Assembly (NCBI GenBank): GCA_009840695.1
Contig: VXNG01000263.1
Coordinates: 1 to 22,671, forward strand
From: Acidimicrobiaceae bacterium
GTDB lineage: Bacteria > Actinomycetota > Acidimicrobiia > Acidimicrobiales > Aldehydirespiratoraceae
Reading direction: 5' to 3'
DNA length: 22,671 bases
In this document: positions 17,336 through 22,671 of the stretch, in pieces
Numbering within the stretch: position 1 is the stretch's first letter
Layout of the letters: each line of letters opens with the position of its first letter
The notes under the pieces: model-generated
What the model was told of the DNA's origin: nothing
Database searches by the model: none
The model's input: the letters and a program-made list of their open reading frames with translations, nothing else
Translations under genes and position numbers: made by a program

Positions 17336-18840
17336 GTTTCCCCCGCACTCGGTGGCGCGCCCCCACGACCAGAGCGCCGCACGGTGGCCATTGTCTCATA
17401 CAGGCGCCGGTACAGCGCCAGCTTGCCCCGGTAGGCCTCGGCCCGGGCTTCGTCGGGCTCGAAGCGGGCCACAATCGGCATGGTCGCCCCGCAGTCGACG
17501 ACCCCGACCGCAGCCCCGGCGATGAGCGCGGCTCCCACCGCCGCCGCGTAGGAGCTGGCCGCAGACTCGACGGGGACCCCGAGCACGTCTGCGAAGATCT
17601 GCATCCAGGGAGCCGATTTGGATCCGCCGCCAGCGGCTCGCAGCGACGTGATCGGACCGACCGCCGCCCCGAGCCGCTCGGCCATTACCGCCGTCTCCAG
17701 GGCGACGCCCTCAAGCAGGGCCCTGACTAGGCGTCGGCGGTCGGTGTCGAAGGTCAGGCCAGCGATGACGCCTAGAGAGTTCGGGTCGGAGAACGCGGCC
17801 CGGGACCCGGCGAAGTGGGGAACGACGATCGCCTCCGTCTCGACGGTGGCCGCGGTCGACACGACGATGTCGTAGAAGTCAGCGCCCGCGGCCTCGGCCT
17901 GCTCGCGGTCGGCGGCGCCCAGCACGTCCCGGTACCAGCGCAGGACCGCGCCGCCGGCCGGGGCACCCGCTACCGCCAGCGACCGGCCCTCGACGACGTG
18001 CGGCCCGGTCGGTATCGCCAGCGGCCGCGGTTGGTCCCCGTCCAGCGCCATGGCCAGCACCGCCACCGTGCCCAGCGACAGCAGGACCGAGCCGGACCGG
18101 TCCACGCCGACCGCATGGGCGGCACAGGCTTGGTCCAGCCCGCCGGCGACCAGCGCGGCGCCGGAGGCGAGCCCGAGATCGATGCAATGCTGGCGGGGGA
18201 TCGTGCCGATGACGGTTCCCGGCGGCGCCGGCACCGGGAGCTTGGCCTCCTCGACGCCGGCAGCCTCGAGGACGCCAGCATCCCAGCGGTGACTGATCTG
18301 GTCGAGGGCGAGCGTCCGGGTCGCCATGGTGTGGTCTATGACCGGCTCGAGACCGAGCCGGGCCGCCACCAGGTCGCCGTAGCACAACAGCTTGGCCGCG
18401 GCCCGGTAGGTGTCGGGCGCCTCGCTCGCGAGCCAGCTCCACTTGGACACGGTGTAGTGGGGCATGGGCGCCAATCCGGTGATCCTCTCGAGTTCGTCGC
18501 GGCCGATCCGCCCGACGAGCCGGTCGTGGCAGGCGGCGGCCCGGCGGTCGAACGACAGGATCGACGGCCCCAGCGCACGACCCCGGCTGTCGATGGGCGT
18601 CACCGCCTCCCCAAGGGTGGCGACCGCCATGGCCCGGGGCCGCGTCACATCGGCCGAGGTCACCTCCCGGATGGCGGAGCACACGGCATCCCACACTTCA
18701 TCGGGATCGAGCTGGGCCCATCCCGACCGGGGGGTTATCAGCGGATACTCCCGGTAGGCGGAGGCCTGCAGCGCGCCCTCGGTGGAAACGACGGCCGCCT
18801 TGCAGCCGGTGGTGCCGATGTCGACGCCGAGCAGCGTCAT
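17332..18840 (-). CDS. FGGY-family carbohydrate kinase
   Basis: A 502-residue sugar or polyol kinase, intact. The N-terminal phosphate-binding motif is LLGVDIGTTGCKAAVV (residues 3-18) and the catalytic Asp is D236 in GGLDQACAAHAVG. SLGTVAVLAMAL forms the central ATP site, and AAGGGSKSAPWMQIFAD the second GGG loop. The ending DEARAEAYRGKLALYRRLYETM is a typical FGGY C-terminal helix. The start ATG 18840 has no good ribosome binding site of its own. Its first nine codons are duplicated just upstream, creating a short reading frame whose TGA overlaps this ATG. The gene overlaps the Gfo/Idh gene and follows an aldolase. It is different in sequence from the kinase at 789-2319; both could act on successive or alternative substrates. 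Confidence 0.92.
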   Translation of the reverse strand: MTLLGVDIGTTGCKAAVVSTEGALQASAYREYPLITPRSGWAQLDPDEVWDAVCSAIREVTSADVTRPRAMAVATLGEAVTPIDSRGRALGPSILSFDRRAAACHDRLVGRIGRDELERITGLAPMPHYTVSKWSWLASEAPDTYRAAAKLLCYGDLVAARLGLEPVIDHTMATRTLALDQISHRWDAGVLEAAGVEEAKLPVPAPPGTVIGTIPRQHCIDLGLASGAALVAGGLDQACAAHAVGVDRSGSVLLSLGTVAVLAMALDGDQPRPLAIPTGPHVVEGRSLAVAGAPAGGAVLRWYRDVLGAADREQAEAAGADFYDIVVSTAATVETEAIVVPHFAGSRAAFSDPNSLGVIAGLTFDTDRRRLVRALLEGVALETAVMAERLGAAVGPITSLRAAGGGSKSAPWMQIFADVLGVPVESAASSYAAAVGAALIAGAAVGVVDCGATMPIVARFEPDEARAEAYRGKLALYRRLYETMATVRRSGRGGAPPSAGET

Positions 18841-18874
18841 CGGACTCGGCCGATGTCGACGCCGAGCAGCGTCA
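18814..18874. repeat. 26-bp perfect direct repeat (35-bp period) duplicating the kinase start
   Basis: Bases 18814-18839 and 18849-18874 are identical over 26 bases, with a period of 35. The first copy is the start of the kinase coding sequence and the second lies in the gap before it. Since 35 is not a multiple of three, the two copies are out of frame with each other. Confidence 0.92.
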
Positions 18875-18876
18875 CT
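18838..18876 (-). other. Short upstream reading frame made by the duplication
   Basis: GTG 18876 begins a 12-codon frame reading MTLLGVDIGRVR. Its TGA (18840-18838) overlaps the ATG of the kinase. The first nine residues match the kinase N-terminus exactly. It probably represents the original kinase start, now disconnected; ribosomes ending here could restart at the overlapping ATG (inference). No good Shine-Dalgarno site precedes it. Confidence 0.55.
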
Positions 18877-18879
18877 TGA

Positions 18880-19518
18880 TCAGGCCACGACCATCTTGGC
18901 GTCGACGTACTCGAGCGTCTGGGGCTCGCCCACCTGCAGGGCCAGCAGCAGCACCTCGGCGTTGAACTCGATGCCGATGGAGCGTTCGGCCGCCTGCTCG
19001 ATGGTGTCGGCCACTACCAGCAGGCCGTGGTTCTGCCATACGACGCCGTGGCGGTCGCCCATGATCTCGAGCATCTCCCGGGCGAACTCGGCGCCCCGGG
19101 TCTTGCGGAACGGCATGATCGGGACGGTGCCGTTGGCCGACTTCAAGCCGGTGGTGGTCACAGGCACGATGTCGCGGCCCAGTGCCCCGAAGGCATTGAT
19201 GTACGGCGGCTCGGTGTGGAGCACCGAGTAGACGTCGGGACGCTCCGCGTAAACGGTGAGGTGCACCTCGGCGTCGTACGAGGGGTCCAGCCGGCCCGCC
19301 AGCTTGTGCCCGTCGGCATGCAGGATCACGAGGTCGTCGGCTGTCATGTCCTCGTACGGGTAGGCGTGGGGGGTGATCACGATGTGGCCGGTCTGACGGT
19401 CGCGGGCGCTGAAGTTCCCCTGGTAGGCGGGCACCATCGGAGTGTCCGAGAGGCGTCTCATGGTGACGGCCAGGCTGTCCATCAGCCCCGCGGACACCAG
19501 TCCGTTGTCTGTGCTCAT
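18880..19518 (-). CDS. Class II aldolase/adducin-family protein (AraD-like)
   Basis: A 212-residue member of the zinc aldolase/epimerase family. YQGNFSARD (32-40) is the phosphate-binding GN-S motif and DPSYDAEVH (78-86) carries D82, equivalent to the Asp of L-ribulose-5-phosphate 4-epimerase rather than the Glu of fuculose aldolase. The metal motif HxH reads HTE (H101, E103), with the third His in WQNHG (H164), so one zinc ligand is changed from His to Glu. ATG 19518 has AGGAGTTGGG immediately upstream. It lies 44 bases after the antiporter stop with no clear terminator between, and five bases before the duplicated kinase start, so it opens the aldolase-kinase-dehydrogenase set. Epimerase, aldolase or decarboxylase chemistry are all possible in this family. 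Confidence 0.87.
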   Translation of the reverse strand: MSTDNGLVSAGLMDSLAVTMRRLSDTPMVPAYQGNFSARDRQTGHIVITPHAYPYEDMTADDLVILHADGHKLAGRLDPSYDAEVHLTVYAERPDVYSVLHTEPPYINAFGALGRDIVPVTTTGLKSANGTVPIMPFRKTRGAEFAREMLEIMGDRHGVVWQNHGLLVVADTIEQAAERSIGIEFNAEVLLLALQVGEPQTLEYVDAKMVVA

Positions 19519-19562
19519 CCCAACTCCTGACGCTCGGCCGGCCCGGCAGGCTTGGCGACAAA

Positions 19563-20744
19563 CTACCGCATCGTCCGCGGGCGGGCGCGGCGTCGTTTGC
19601 GGGTGGGAAGGGTGATCGAGTCCGAGAACTGGTAGAGGACCGCGCCTACGAGGGTGAGGATGATGACGTAGGTGGCGGCCAGCGCGCCGAGGTCGCTCTC
19701 ACGCCCGATGCCCAGTTCGGCGATGACTATCGAGAATTCCCCGTGGGCGATGAGGGCGGCGCCGGCCCGCAGCCGGCCCGGCCTGCCGATGCCGGCTCGT
19801 CCGGCCGCGATCCAGCCGGTGGCGATCTTCGTGGCGACGGTGACGGCCGCGATGGCCAGCGCGGCGACGGCCACGCCCGGTATGAGGCCGAGATCCACCT
19901 TGAGCCCGAAGAACACGAAGAAGACCGCGGCGAACAGGTTGCGCAGCGGCAGCAGCAGCCCCCGGGCATGCGAGACGATGTCGCCTGACAGCGCCACACC
20001 CACCACGAAGGCCCCGACCGCGGTCGAAACGCCGAGCCGCCCGGCGATGCCGGCGACCAGCAGGGTGCCGCCCAGCAGGGTCAGCAGCAGCGCTTCGCTG
20101 GATTGACTCAGGGCGATGGCGCTGAGCCGGTCGCCCAGCAGGTAGGCGACGCCGAGAACGGCCAGAACGGCCATCAATGAGATGGCGACGGTGATGACGG
20201 TGCTCAGGGCCGAGCCGCCGAAGAGCACGCCCGACACGATGGGCAGGTACAGCACCATGGCCAGGTCCTCGATGACGAGCACGCTGAGCACGACCGACGT
20301 CTCGTGGTTGCCGATCCGGTCGAGGTCGGCCACCAGCTTGGCCACGATGCCCGACGACGAGATGTAGGTCACGCCGCCGAGCAGGACCGCCACGACCGGG
20401 TCGAAGCCGAGGATCAGCCCGGCCACGAACCCGGGCGTGAAGTTCAGGACGAGGTCGACCGCCCCGGCGAGCGTCGAGCGGCGCACGTTGTTGATCAGTT
20501 CGTGGGTGGAGAACTCCAGCCCCAGCATCAGCAGCATCAGGATGACGCCGATCTCGGCGCCCACCTCGATGAAGTCCTCCGAGGCGTCCAGCTCGAAGAG
20601 GCTGCCCTCGCCGAGGACCAGCCCGGCCAGCAGGTACAGCGGCAGCGCGGGCAGGCCGATCCGGCGGGCCAGGCGAGCGACGACCGCCAGGGCCAGTACG
20701 AGCGCGCCCAGCTCGATGACCAGCAGGTCGCCGCCGGTGTGCAT
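19563..20744 (-). CDS. Cation/proton antiporter (CPA2, KefB/KhtU-like)
   Basis: A 393-residue membrane exchanger with about twelve hydrophobic segments spread over most of its length and a basic C-terminal tail. Family landmarks are GLPALPLYLLAGLVLG near the N-terminus, LMLLMLGLEFS, TYISSSGIVAKLVADL, LSVLVIEDLAMVLYL (Glu-Asp of the ion site), VGAFVVGVALSG, FFVFFGLKVD and ALIAHGEFSIVIAELG. It lacks the large cytosolic Rossmann domain of full KefB/KefC. Regulation probably comes from the separate TrkA-C protein encoded 28 bases upstream, as in KhtTU. It would export K+ or another monovalent cation in exchange for protons. ATG 20744 has only a weak ribosome binding site. Confidence 0.92.
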   Translation of the reverse strand: MHTGGDLLVIELGALVLALAVVARLARRIGLPALPLYLLAGLVLGEGSLFELDASEDFIEVGAEIGVILMLLMLGLEFSTHELINNVRRSTLAGAVDLVLNFTPGFVAGLILGFDPVVAVLLGGVTYISSSGIVAKLVADLDRIGNHETSVVLSVLVIEDLAMVLYLPIVSGVLFGGSALSTVITVAISLMAVLAVLGVAYLLGDRLSAIALSQSSEALLLTLLGGTLLVAGIAGRLGVSTAVGAFVVGVALSGDIVSHARGLLLPLRNLFAAVFFVFFGLKVDLGLIPGVAVAALAIAAVTVATKIATGWIAAGRAGIGRPGRLRAGAALIAHGEFSIVIAELGIGRESDLGALAATYVIILTLVGAVLYQFSDSITLPTRKRRRARPRTMR

Positions 20745-20772
20745 GCGCTTGCTGAGCTTGCTCTGGGTCGAT

Positions 20773-21264
20773 CTAGTCGGCGGGGCGCCGGAGCAGCCTG
20801 GTGGCCGCCTTGACCGCCGACGGGACGCCCACCACTACCGCGGTGTCGCCCACCTTGAGCCGGTGCTCGCCGCCGGGGATGGGGATGGAGCCTGATTCGG
20901 TGACCAGGGCGACTACTCCGGCCCCGGTCCGGGTTCGCAGGGCCGCCTCGGCCAGGGTGAGCCCGGCGAGCGACGACTCAGCCGCGATCTGGACCCACGA
21001 GATCACCAGGTCCTCCAGCCGGTGCACGGCGTCGTCGAGATGCTCCAACACCGGGCTGCCGCCCAGCAGCTCGCCCAGGGTGTGGCCCTCGTCCTCGGTC
21101 AGCTGGACGCTCTCGCAGGCCCGGTCGATGTCCCGCTCGTCGTAGACCACCAGGTCGCGCCTGCCGGTCTGGTGGGCCACCACGCCGACGCAGCGACCGG
21201 CGTCGGTCTGCAGGTCGAATCGGATCCCCACTCCGGGCAGGTCGGTCTCGGTCACCTTCCTCAC
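20773..21264 (-). CDS. KhtT-like TrkA-C regulatory subunit of cation/proton antiporter
   Basis: A 163-residue cytosolic protein. The N-terminal part (ETDLPGVGIRFDLQTDAGRCVGVVAHQTGRRDL) is the domain typical of antiporter regulatory subunits of the KhtT type. The C-terminal half (SLAGLTLAEAALRTRTGAGVVALV, then GGEHRLKVGDTAVVVG) is an RCK_C/TrkA-C ligand-binding domain that senses a small nucleotide in known members. GTG 21264 has AGGAGG five bases upstream. It precedes the antiporter gene and the two form a unit. The link with the carbohydrate genes downstream seems positional, although read-through into them is possible. Confidence 0.9.
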   Translation of the reverse strand: MRKVTETDLPGVGIRFDLQTDAGRCVGVVAHQTGRRDLVVYDERDIDRACESVQLTEDEGHTLGELLGGSPVLEHLDDAVHRLEDLVISWVQIAAESSLAGLTLAEAALRTRTGAGVVALVTESGSIPIPGGEHRLKVGDTAVVVGVPSAVKAATRLLRRPAD

Positions 21265-21297
21265 TGGAACCTCCTCTCATGGGCCTTTCTCTCAGGG

Positions 21298-21341
21298 ACA
21301 ATACTCAGCGCGGCCCGGGCTTCTGGAACGCTCGTTTCCAG
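21298..21341 (-). promoter_or_regulatory. Possible khtT promoter with upstream inverted repeat
   Basis: Minus-strand TATTGT (21303-21298) is a weak -10 candidate 34 bases before the khtT-like start. Upstream lies the inverted repeat CTGGAA-N7-TTCCAG (21323-21341), a possible operator or a hairpin. No clear -35 was found. Confidence 0.3.
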
Positions 21342-21389
21342 CGTGGGGGAGGCGGGCAATCCCGCGGTCGGCCCCATTGGCTCCGGCGT

Positions 21390-21408
21390 GATGTATGAGG
21401 TATACATC
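21390..21408. promoter_or_regulatory. Perfect 7-bp inverted repeat, GntR-operator-like
   Basis: GATGTAT (21390-21396), spacer GAGGT and ATACATC (21402-21408) form a perfect inverted repeat overlapping the start of the enolase-family remnant. TGTAT/ATACA half-sites are common in GntR-family operators of sugar-acid genes (established knowledge); its use here is inferred. Confidence 0.4.
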
Positions 21409-21595
21409 GGTTCGCAACTGCGAGTTCTTCGAACTGCACCACAAAATGTTCCGCTTCGCCCTCAAGGGCGCCCCCCTCGACATCGACGCCAACGGCTGCC
21501 TAAAACTGCCCGCCAGTCCCGGCCTCGGGGTCGAGTTCGACTGGGACTGGATCGAAGACAACACCGTGCTGGAGCTCTCCGGCCTCAGGGATTAG
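21395..21595 (+). pseudogene. C-terminal remnant of a mandelate racemase / enolase-superfamily enzyme
   Basis: The 66 codons read CEFFELHHKMFRFALKG, LDIDANGCLKLPASPGLGVE and FDWDWIEDNTVLEL. This is the normal extreme C-terminus of mandelate racemase/muconate lactonising-family dehydratases such as galactonate or rhamnonate dehydratase. Full proteins have about 380 residues; the barrel with its metal ligands and catalytic Lys/His is absent. An in-frame stop (21389-21391) lies just upstream, so the fragment does not continue leftwards. It is the only gene-like element between the antiporter regulator and the toxin gene. It looks like a deletion remnant of a sugar-acid dehydratase gene. A genuine small protein is unlikely. 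Confidence 0.75.
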
Positions 21596-21653
21596 CGGCT
21601 CTCAGACGCCGGGCGTACATCTCGTCGAGGGAGAGCTTCACCACCAGCAACGG

Positions 21654-22055
21654 TCAGGTTCCGATCACGGTGAGGCCAGCCGAACGGGCGGCTTGGGCTT
21701 GGCGCACATCGAAGGTGAGGAAAGTGGTCGACTCGCCAGCGCGCCGGGCTGCGGCTACGTGCAGCGCGTCGAGGGAGCGGCACAGCGTCTGCTCGGCTAT
21801 GCGGGCCGCTTCGTTGCAGGTGACGCCGTCCAGGCTCACAAACGCGAAGACGTCCAGGTCGGCCTGCACTTGTCGGCGGGCTGTGATCAACTCATCGCCC
21901 CCCAGCAGCCGGGTCAGGTTGCGGCGCAGCTCAACCTCGGTGAGCCGGGACGTGACGAGCACGGGATCGGTGGCCATTAGCTCTTCAGCCACATCGGAGT
22001 CCCGCTCGGCGATGTAGCGCTTCAACAGCGCGCTGGTGTCCACATACAGGGTCAT
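21654..22055 (-). CDS. vapC: VapC-type PIN-domain toxin (ribonuclease)
   Basis: A 133-residue PIN-domain endoribonuclease, probably cleaving tRNA or other RNA when released from its antitoxin. The four acidic active-site residues are present: D6 in LYVDTSALLKRY, E42 in TEVELRR, D96 in CRSLDALHVAAA and D116 in FLTFDVRQA. ATG 22055 lies 10 bases after the antitoxin stop, giving the usual antitoxin-toxin order and likely translational coupling. It is full length and appears intact. Its 3' end faces the enolase-family remnant convergently. Confidence 0.9.
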   Translation of the reverse strand: MTLYVDTSALLKRYIAERDSDVAEELMATDPVLVTSRLTEVELRRNLTRLLGGDELITARRQVQADLDVFAFVSLDGVTCNEAARIAEQTLCRSLDALHVAAARRAGESTTFLTFDVRQAQAARSAGLTVIGT

Positions 22056-22065
22056 TCGCAGTCCG

Positions 22066-22320
22066 TCACCCGCGGTCCTCGTCGAGAACGTCGGCGATGC
22101 TCCGCGGTGCGGAGAAACGCTGAGCAGGCGGCAGGCGTGTTCGGGACGCGGGTGTGATCCAGCCCTCCTCGACGCCCCGCTCGATCATCGACATTCCCTC
22201 AAAGCCGACAAGGCGGGCCACTGGCCTTCCCCGATCAGTGACTACAATCAGCTCACCGTTAGCAGCTCGGCTGACATATTCCGATAGCTTGGCCTTGAGT
22301 TCCCGTATTCCTACCGGCAT
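22066..22320 (-). CDS. vapB: Phd/YefM-type antitoxin of the VapBC pair
   Basis: An 84-residue antitoxin. The N-terminal half, MPVGIRELKAKLSEYVSRAANGELIVVTDRGRPVARLVG, is the Phd/YefM DNA-binding and dimer domain. The rest, ending IADVLDEDRG, is a flexible toxin-binding tail. It would neutralise the PIN toxin and repress its own promoter. No Shine-Dalgarno site precedes ATG 22320. The promoter is so close that the mRNA probably starts at or next to the ATG. A 9-bp inverted repeat overlaps the start codon and the -35 region, a natural operator for the complex. Confidence 0.9.
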   Translation of the reverse strand: MPVGIRELKAKLSEYVSRAANGELIVVTDRGRPVARLVGFEGMSMIERGVEEGWITPASRTRLPPAQRFSAPRSIADVLDEDRG

Positions 22321-22354
22321 GTAGTCATATTAGCATGTCCTGTGACTACATCAA
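22318..22354 (-). promoter_or_regulatory. vapBC promoter (leaderless) with 9-bp inverted-repeat operator
   Basis: Minus-strand TTGATG (22354-22349), 16-base spacer and TAATAT (22332-22327) form a promoter whose start point would fall at about the antitoxin ATG (22320). ATGTAGTCA (22319-22327) and TGACTACAT (22343-22351) are perfect inverted repeats flanking the -10/-35 interval, as expected for repression by the toxin-antitoxin complex. Confidence 0.65.
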
Positions 22355-22461
22355 CTCGTACGGCCGCGCTGAGCATGCCGAAGGCCCGCTACAAGTCTCA
22401 GCGGTGGTGTCCTTTAGGGTGAGGCGTCAGCCGTCGACGTCGTCCACGTCGGCCACCTAAT

Positions 22462-22611
22462 GGCGACACCGAGATCGTCGAGCACTACCAGCGCGACGGC
22501 TATATGGTGGTTGATGACGTCGTCGAAGACCTGGATTTGGATCCGATGCGGGATCTCCACTCTGATCTCGTTCATGGTTTTCATGATTTTTTAGGTTGTG
22601 TCATGTCCTGA
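22462..22611 (+). pseudogene. N-terminal fragment of a second PhyH-family dioxygenase
   Basis: In one frame the sequence reads DTEIVEHYQRDGYMVVDDVV, then EDLDLDPMRDLHSDLVHG and FHDFLGCVMS before a TGA at 22609. The (Y/F)xxDGYxVV segment followed by an acidic helix is the usual N-terminus of PhyH-like oxygenases. There is no in-frame start codon; an ATG at 22460 is one base out of frame, hinting at a frameshift. The HxD motif and everything after it are missing. The similarity ends near 22595, where AT-rich sequence of different character begins. About 110 bases between the vapBC promoter and this fragment (22355-22461) hold nothing I can identify. Confidence 0.5.
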
Positions 22612-22671
22612 CGTCTTGCTAGGTTGGGATCGTGGACGGATCGCTGCTGCAGTTTGTGTTGGCTGTCTTCA
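22592..22671 (+). mobile_element. Possible end of an insertion sequence (cut by the window edge)
   Basis: Base composition drops in GC after the PhyH fragment. The sequence GTCATGTCCTGACGTC followed by a GTG at 22633 opening a frame MDGSLLQFVLAVF could be a terminal repeat and transposase start. Only one end is visible and no family can be assigned, so this is tentative. Confidence 0.2.

Noticed and set aside
21596..21653. Small minus-strand frame ending MYARRLRAANP after the toxin gene
   Set aside because: Too short and without recognisable similarity or ribosome binding site.

Overview
The window is very GC-rich and densely coded, almost entirely on the minus strand. Stop and start codons repeatedly overlap as GTGA or ATGA, and purine-rich ribosome binding sites are strong. 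Several traits point to a high-GC actinobacterium, possibly an Acidimicrobiia-like marine or host-associated lineage: GTG starts, a KhtT/KhtU-type cation antiporter pair, a lipoprotein with an Ala/Glu/Pro repeat linker, and a phytanoyl-CoA dioxygenase-family gene plus a fragment of another. That placement is inference. No rRNA, tRNA or CRISPR was seen.

Most of the window (about 1-19.5 kb) is a carbohydrate or sugar-acid uptake and catabolism island. Read in the direction of minus-strand transcription it contains a class II aldolase (19518-18880), an FGGY kinase (18840-17332), a Gfo/Idh/MocA dehydrogenase (17335-16238), a terminator-like hairpin, and a CaiB-type CoA transferase (16152-14938). 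Then comes a promoter followed by a long run: a sugar-binding lipoprotein (14844-13708), a strong intercistronic hairpin, a TIM-barrel sugar isomerase/epimerase, a second Gfo/Idh/MocA dehydrogenase, an AllA-like protein, a single-domain ABC ATPase, two RbsC-type permeases, an aldehyde dehydrogenase, a citrate-synthase-family enzyme, a PrpF-family isomerase and a PhyH-family dioxygenase. Beyond a convergent hairpin lies a second class II aldolase on the plus strand. It is divergent from a second FGGY kinase, which is followed by an AGPS-like FAD oxidase cut by the window edge.

The parts suggest this flow. The binding protein, ATPase and two permeases import a sugar-like compound. The Gfo/Idh enzymes oxidise it and the TIM-barrel enzyme isomerises it. 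FGGY kinases phosphorylate it and class II aldolases cleave or epimerise it. The aldehyde dehydrogenase, CoA transferase, citrate-synthase-like enzyme and PrpF-like isomerase would move the fragments into organic-acid metabolism. I do not recognise this exact gene set as a known pathway and cannot name the substrate. There is no recognisable transcription factor gene in the window.

The right end differs. It holds a KhtT/KhtU-like cation/proton antiporter pair (21264-19563), a 66-codon C-terminal remnant of a mandelate racemase/enolase-superfamily enzyme, a VapBC-type toxin-antitoxin pair with a probably leaderless autoregulated promoter, and a decayed N-terminal PhyH fragment followed by what may be the start of a mobile element. 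Local damage is common: a frameshift near the C-terminus of the first kinase, a 36-bp in-frame tandem duplication in the FAD oxidase, and a 35-bp duplication over the start codon of the second kinase.
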